Part shown: one piece after another, positions 60,495 to 64,000 of the stretch
Position numbering within the stretch: position 1 is the first letter of the stretch
Layout of the letters: each line of letters opens with the position of its first letter
Assembly (NCBI RefSeq): GCF_003234365.2
Contig: NZ_CP126260.1
Coordinates: 1,364,001 to 1,428,000, forward strand
DNA: 64,000 nucleotides
Direction: 5' to 3'
Source of the DNA: Curtobacterium sp. MCJR17_020
GTDB lineage: Bacteria > Actinomycetota > Actinomycetes > Actinomycetales > Microbacteriaceae
Notes under the pieces: model-generated
Seen by the model: the letters and a program-made list of their open reading frames with translations, nothing else
What the model was told of the DNA's origin: nothing
Databases searched by the model: none
Translations under genes and position numbers: made by a program

Positions 60495-62212
60495 CCCGCC
60501 TGTTCAACGACCCCGCCGACTTCGCCGACGAGATGGTCGACGGCTTCGTGGCCGCGAACCAGGCCCGGGTCCGCAAGGTCCACGGCGGCGTCGCCCGCTC
60601 GACCACCAGCCCCGAGGGGACCGTCGCGCTCGTCGTCGGCGGCGGTTCCGGCCACTACCCGGCCTTCGGCGGACTCGTCGGGCACGGCCTGGCCGCCGGC
60701 GCCGCGATGGGCAACCTGTTCGCCAGCCCGAGCGCCCAGCAGGTCGCGGCGGTCGCGAAGGCGTCCGAGCACGGCGGCGGGGTGCTGCTGAGCTACGGCA
60801 ACTACGCCGGCGACGTGCTCAACTTCGACGCCGCGGCGCGGGCACTGGCCGACAGCGGGATCGACGTCCGCACGGTGCGGGTGACCGACGACGTCGCGAG
60901 CGCCCCGAGCGCCGAAGCCCACAAGCGCCGCGGCATCGCCGGTGACCTCTGCGTCTTCAAGGTCGCCGGTGCCGCCGCGGAACGCGGGGACGACCTCGAC
61001 ACGGTCACCGCGATCGCGACCCGTGCCAACGACCGCACCCGCAGCTTCGGCGTCGCGTTCTCCGGCTGCTCGCTCCCCGGCGCGGACGAGCCGCTCTTCA
61101 CCGTCCCCGAGGGTCGGATGGCCATCGGGATGGGCATCCACGGCGAACGCGGCATCGCCGAGGCCGACGTCCCCACCGCGTCCGGACTGGCCGACCTGCT
61201 CGTCGACAAGCTGCTGACCGAGCTGCCATCCGGTGTCGTCGTCGACGGAACACGCGTCGTCCCGATCCTCAACGGTCTCGGCAGCGTCAAGTACGAGGAG
61301 CTCTTCGTCGTCTTCGGGGCCGTGCAGCGCGGGCTCGCGGCGGCCGGCGTCGTCGTCGTCGAGCCCGAGGTCGGCGAACTCGTCACGAGCTTCGACATGG
61401 CCGGCGTCTCGCTCACGCTGTTCTGGCTCGACGACGAACTCGAGCAGCTCTGGGCAGCGCCCGCCGACAGCCCCGCGTACCGCAAGGGCGGTGCCGTCCC
61501 GCAACAGCCGGTCGCACCCGAGGCCCTCGCCGCGGACGAGCAGGCACCGGTCACGCCGGGCACCGAGGCGTCGCAGGCGTCCGCCGCCCGGGTCGCCGAG
61601 GCGATCACGGCCATCCGCACCACCATCGACGACCACGCCGACGAACTCGGTCGCATCGACGCCGTCGCCGGCGACGGCGACCACGGCATCGGCATGCAGC
61701 GCGGCGCCACCGCCGCAGACCGCGCCGCGCAGGACGCGGCCGCACGGGGCGCCGGCGCCGGCAGCGTCCTGGCGATCGCCGGAGATGCCTGGTCCGACAA
61801 GGCCGGTGGCACGTCCGGCGCGATCTGGGGAGCCGCCCTGGAGGCACTGGGTCGCGTCCTCGGCGACGCGTCACGTCCGACCGCCGCCACGGTCCAGAGC
61901 GCGGTGCACGCCGCCACCGAGGCGGTCCTCGCGTTCGGCGCCGTCCCCGGCGACAAGACCATGGTCGACGCGATCGTCCCCTTCGACCAGGTCCTCACCG
62001 ACCGCGTCGCGGCCGGCGACGACCTGGTCCGTGCCTGGTCGGCCGCGTCCGCCGCGGCGACGGCCGCCGCCGACGCAACCGCCGACCTGCTGCCGAAGAT
62101 GGGCCGCGCCCGCACGCACGGCGAGGACGCGGTCGGCACCCCCGACGCGGGTGCGATCTCGTTCGCCCTGATCACCGCGGCGGTCCTGTCGACCGTCTCC
62201 GTCCCAGCCTGA
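60491..62212 (+). CDS. Fused DhaK-DhaL ketose kinase, probable erythrulose kinase
   Basis: A 573-residue ATP-dependent kinase of the dihydroxyacetone-kinase type. Residues 1-330 are DhaK: VGGGSGHYPAFGGLVGHGL, then GMGIHGERGI with the substrate-binding His. Residues 370-570 are DhaL: VAGDGDHGIGMQRG with the Mg-ATP Asp residues, and DAWSDKAGGTSGAIWG. A single-chain enzyme needs no PTS partner. The RpiB and TIM-like isomerases next to it match D- or L-erythrulose kinases of mycobacterial threitol/erythritol catabolism better than glycerol metabolism. Confidence 0.88.
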   Translation: MTRLFNDPADFADEMVDGFVAANQARVRKVHGGVARSTTSPEGTVALVVGGGSGHYPAFGGLVGHGLAAGAAMGNLFASPSAQQVAAVAKASEHGGGVLLSYGNYAGDVLNFDAAARALADSGIDVRTVRVTDDVASAPSAEAHKRRGIAGDLCVFKVAGAAAERGDDLDTVTAIATRANDRTRSFGVAFSGCSLPGADEPLFTVPEGRMAIGMGIHGERGIAEADVPTASGLADLLVDKLLTELPSGVVVDGTRVVPILNGLGSVKYEELFVVFGAVQRGLAAAGVVVVEPEVGELVTSFDMAGVSLTLFWLDDELEQLWAAPADSPAYRKGGAVPQQPVAPEALAADEQAPVTPGTEASQASAARVAEAITAIRTTIDDHADELGRIDAVAGDGDHGIGMQRGATAADRAAQDAAARGAGAGSVLAIAGDAWSDKAGGTSGAIWGAALEALGRVLGDASRPTAATVQSAVHAATEAVLAFGAVPGDKTMVDAIVPFDQVLTDRVAAGDDLVRAWSAASAAATAAADATADLLPKMGRARTHGEDAVGTPDAGAISFALITAAVLSTVSVPA

Positions 62213-62238
62213 CCCACACCACCACGAAAGGCACCCGC

Positions 62239-62724
62239 ATGAGTGACCAGCAGTTCCGCATCGTCGTCGGCTCGGACGACGCCGGGTTCGACTACAAGGA
62301 GATCATCAAGCAGGACCTGCAGGCCGATCCGCGGGTCGTCTCCGTGGTCGATGTCGGTGTGGACGCGGACGGGCACACCGCGTACCCGCACGTGGCCGTC
62401 GACGCAGCACGACTCGTGGCGAACGGCGAGGCCGACCGCGCGATCCTGATCTGCGGCACCGGACTCGGTGTCGCGATCGCGGCGAACAAGGTCCCCGGCA
62501 TCCGTGCCGTCACCGCGCACGACTCGTTCAGCGTCGAGCGTTCGGTCCTGTCGAACGACGCGCAGGTCCTCTGCATGGGCCAGCGCGTCGTCGGCGTCGA
62601 GGTCGCACGCCGGATGGCGAAGGAGTGGCTCGGCTACACGTTCGACGCTTCGAGTGCCAGTGCATCGAAGGTCGCCGCGATCTGCGCATACGACGGCTCG
62701 GCCCCGGTCGGGACCGACGCCTGA
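62239..62724 (+). CDS. RpiB/LacAB-family isomerase, probable erythrulose-4-phosphate isomerase
   Basis: A 161-residue sugar-phosphate isomerase of the RpiB fold. LICGTGLGVAIAANKVPGIR (near residue 72) holds the catalytic Cys and the phosphate loop, and VTAHDSFSVERSVLSNDAQV follows. The N-terminal motif reads GSDDAGF where ribose-5-phosphate isomerases usually have a His (DHAG). This, with the tetrulose context, suggests a role on a four-carbon sugar phosphate rather than ribose 5-phosphate. RBS GAAAGG; its stop overlaps the next ATG. Confidence 0.88.
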   Translation: MSDQQFRIVVGSDDAGFDYKEIIKQDLQADPRVVSVVDVGVDADGHTAYPHVAVDAARLVANGEADRAILICGTGLGVAIAANKVPGIRAVTAHDSFSVERSVLSNDAQVLCMGQRVVGVEVARRMAKEWLGYTFDASSASASKVAAICAYDGSAPVGTDA

Positions 62725-63524
62725 TGCCGGCGACCACGGCGGCCGCCCCCCTGACGATCGGGGTGTCGCTCAAAATGTACTTCGGGCACGCCCGGACGCT
62801 CGAGTGGGCGGCCGCCGTGGCCGACATCGCCCGAACCCACCCGGCGGTGCAGTCCGGTGCGGTCGAACTCTTCGTCATCCCGACGTTCCCCTCGCTGGTG
62901 CCGGTGCACGCCGTGCTCGAGCGCACCCCGGTGCTCCTCGGCGCGCAGGACCTGGCATGGGCAGACGAGGGCGCCTTCACCGGTGAAGTGTCCGGCCGCG
63001 AACTCCGCGAGGTCGGGGTCGACCTGGTCGAGATCGCCCACGCCGAGCGTCGCTCCCTGTTCCACGAGTCCGATCAGGACATCGCCGGCAAGGTGCACGC
63101 CGCCTTCCGCAACGGCCTGCGTCCCCTCATCTGCATCGGCGAGACCGACCGCGCGGCCGACGGCGACCCGTCCGCTGCCGTCGCCGAGGTCACCGCGCAG
63201 CTCGACCGCTTCGTCGCGACGGCCGTCGCCGACGGACTCGCCGGGCCGGTCATCGCCGCCTACGAGCCGGTCTGGGCGATCGGCGCACCGGAGCCGGCGC
63301 CCGACGAGCACATCGTCGCGGTGCTCGCGGGCATCGAGCAGCACCTGGCGACCCGTCCGGAGCTCGCCGGGTCGGTCGTCATCTACGGCGGCAGCGCCGG
63401 GCCGGGCCTGCTCACCCGGGGACGGGGCGGCATCGGTGGCCTGTTCCTCGGCCGCTTCGCCCACGACCCCGAGGCGATCCGCACGATCCTCGACGAAGCC
63501 GAGGCGCTGGGGGCGACCGCATGA
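62724..63524 (+). CDS. Triosephosphate isomerase-like enzyme, probable erythrulose-1-phosphate isomerase
   Basis: A 266-residue TIM-family barrel. The catalytic set is intact: Lys in GVSLKMYFGH (near residue 17), His in EIAHAERRSLF (near 101) and Glu in AYEPVWAIGAPEP (near 178). The phosphate loop VIYGGSAGPGLL is also present. The residues differ from housekeeping TpiA (SLKMYF for NWKMN; AHAERR for GHSERR), as in the tetrulose-phosphate isomerase EryH/TpiA2 of erythritol pathways. It is coupled to both neighbours by overlaps. Confidence 0.87.
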   Translation: MPATTAAAPLTIGVSLKMYFGHARTLEWAAAVADIARTHPAVQSGAVELFVIPTFPSLVPVHAVLERTPVLLGAQDLAWADEGAFTGEVSGRELREVGVDLVEIAHAERRSLFHESDQDIAGKVHAAFRNGLRPLICIGETDRAADGDPSAAVAEVTAQLDRFVATAVADGLAGPVIAAYEPVWAIGAPEPAPDEHIVAVLAGIEQHLATRPELAGSVVIYGGSAGPGLLTRGRGGIGGLFLGRFAHDPEAIRTILDEAEALGATA

Positions 63525-64000
63525 CCTCCCTGCTCGGCCTCTCCACCTACGCCTACTTCTGGCGCATGTCCGACCGTGTGCCGGCACCGCTGTCCCTCGA
63601 CGACGCCCTGCGCGACACCGCGGCCCACGACGGCGTCGACCTGTTCCAGATCTGCGACCACCTGCCGCTCGACACCGCGTCGGACGACCGGCTGGCCGCG
63701 ATCCGGACGCTGGCCGACGACCTCGGGCTCACGCTCGAGGTCGGCACCCGCGGCACCGACCCGGCGCACCTCGCCCGGTACCTGCACATCGCGCAGGTGC
63801 TCGGCGCGACGCTCGTCCGGTCGATGTGGACGAGCGGCGACGACCAGCCGGACGCCACCGAGACCGAACGCCGTCTGCGCCAGGCACTCCCCGCCTACGA
63901 GGCGGCCGGGGTGACGCTCGCCCTCGAGACCTACGAGGTCGTCGCCACCGCCGACCTCGTCGCGGTCGTGCAGGCGATCGGCTCCGACCACCTCGGCATC
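63521..64000 (+). CDS. TIM-barrel sugar isomerase/epimerase (3' end outside window)
   Basis: The first 160 residues of a xylose-isomerase-like barrel protein. It begins LLGLSTYAYFWRMSDR, with DGVDLFQICDHLPLD near 40, and VTLALETYEV (near residue 138) carries the first metal-ligand Glu. The rest lies beyond the window. Its ATG overlaps the TIM-like gene by four bases, so it belongs to the tetrulose operon, perhaps acting on erythrulose or another ketose. Confidence 0.82.
   Translation, partial: MTSLLGLSTYAYFWRMSDRVPAPLSLDDALRDTAAHDGVDLFQICDHLPLDTASDDRLAAIRTLADDLGLTLEVGTRGTDPAHLARYLHIAQVLGATLVRSMWTSGDDQPDATETERRLRQALPAYEAAGVTLALETYEVVATADLVAVVQAIGSDHLGI

Noticed and set aside
60491..62212. Calling the fused kinase a plain glycerone kinase for glycerol use
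   Set aside because: No glycerol dehydrogenase or glycerol facilitator is present, while two sugar-phosphate isomerases and a barrel isomerase follow directly. The family motif alone cannot exclude dihydroxyacetone, so it is kept as an alternative.

Overview
This 64 kb window is high-GC chromosomal DNA (roughly 70% GC by eye). It is packed with short operons joined by 1-4 base ATGA/GTGA/TGATG overlaps. Frequent GTG and TTG starts, many starts with a TANNNT box 5-7 bases upstream and no Shine-Dalgarno, Tat/lipobox sugar-binding proteins and abundant LacI regulators point to an actinomycete. The gene content suits a plant- or soil-associated Microbacteriaceae member such as Curtobacterium; that placement is inference. 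I see no rRNA, tRNA, CRISPR array, transposase, integrase or phage gene, so this looks like core plus metabolic accessory chromosome.

Layout. 0-5.5 kb: an LLM-class oxidoreductase cut by the window edge, an SMP-30 lactonase, small membrane proteins, VOC and GNAT proteins and a BCCT osmolyte carrier. 5.6-12.4 kb: a complete sugar ABC importer with a GH31 glycosidase and a convergent LacI regulator. 12.5-13.9 kb: a fatty-acid desaturase followed by a cold-shock protein. 14-18.7 kb: a second ABC importer downstream of a GH4 alpha-galactosidase. 18.7-27 kb: a prolyl-aminopeptidase-like hydrolase, a nucleotide-handling trio (deoxyribosyltransferase-like, nucleotidyltransferase-like, NUDIX-GrpB fusion), an AraC regulator, a secreted protein, GNAT and two HAD phosphatases. 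26-31 kb: a TetR-controlled amidohydrolase/decarboxylase with an acyl-CoA ligase. 31-40.6 kb: MFS and SDR genes, an isochorismatase-like hydrolase, a rifampin ADP-ribosyltransferase (arr), a PadR-led ABC exporter operon, duplicated lipoproteins and a RibD/DHFR-like reductase. 40.7-44.2 kb: a secreted GH43 enzyme and a Ser/Thr kinase fused to a GAF domain.

44.8-57.2 kb holds the most intriguing metabolic unit. A LacI repressor gene sits between two divergent arms. One arm carries a binding protein, two permeases, a lyase-like protein, an oxidoreductase fused to a PmoA-like domain and a TPR protein. The other carries a Gfo/Idh/MocA oxidoreductase, a DUF993 aldolase-like protein and a TIM-barrel isomerase. 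The same 14-base palindromic operator, GGCAAGCGCTTTCC, lies upstream of both arms, so they probably form one regulon for an unidentified sugar or glycoside.

58.1-64 kb: a divergent FCD-type GntR regulator with two copies of a TCAACCGGTTG operator faces an MFS carrier, a fused DhaK-DhaL kinase, an RpiB-like isomerase, a TIM-like isomerase and a TIM-barrel isomerase cut by the window end. This gene set matches tetrulose (erythrulose/tetritol) catabolism.

Scattered through the window are an 86-base dispersed element present twice in opposite orientations with identical internal spacing, a family of GC-rich hairpins sharing a GGACGGGAGGC stem, and about 18 leaderless-type promoters.
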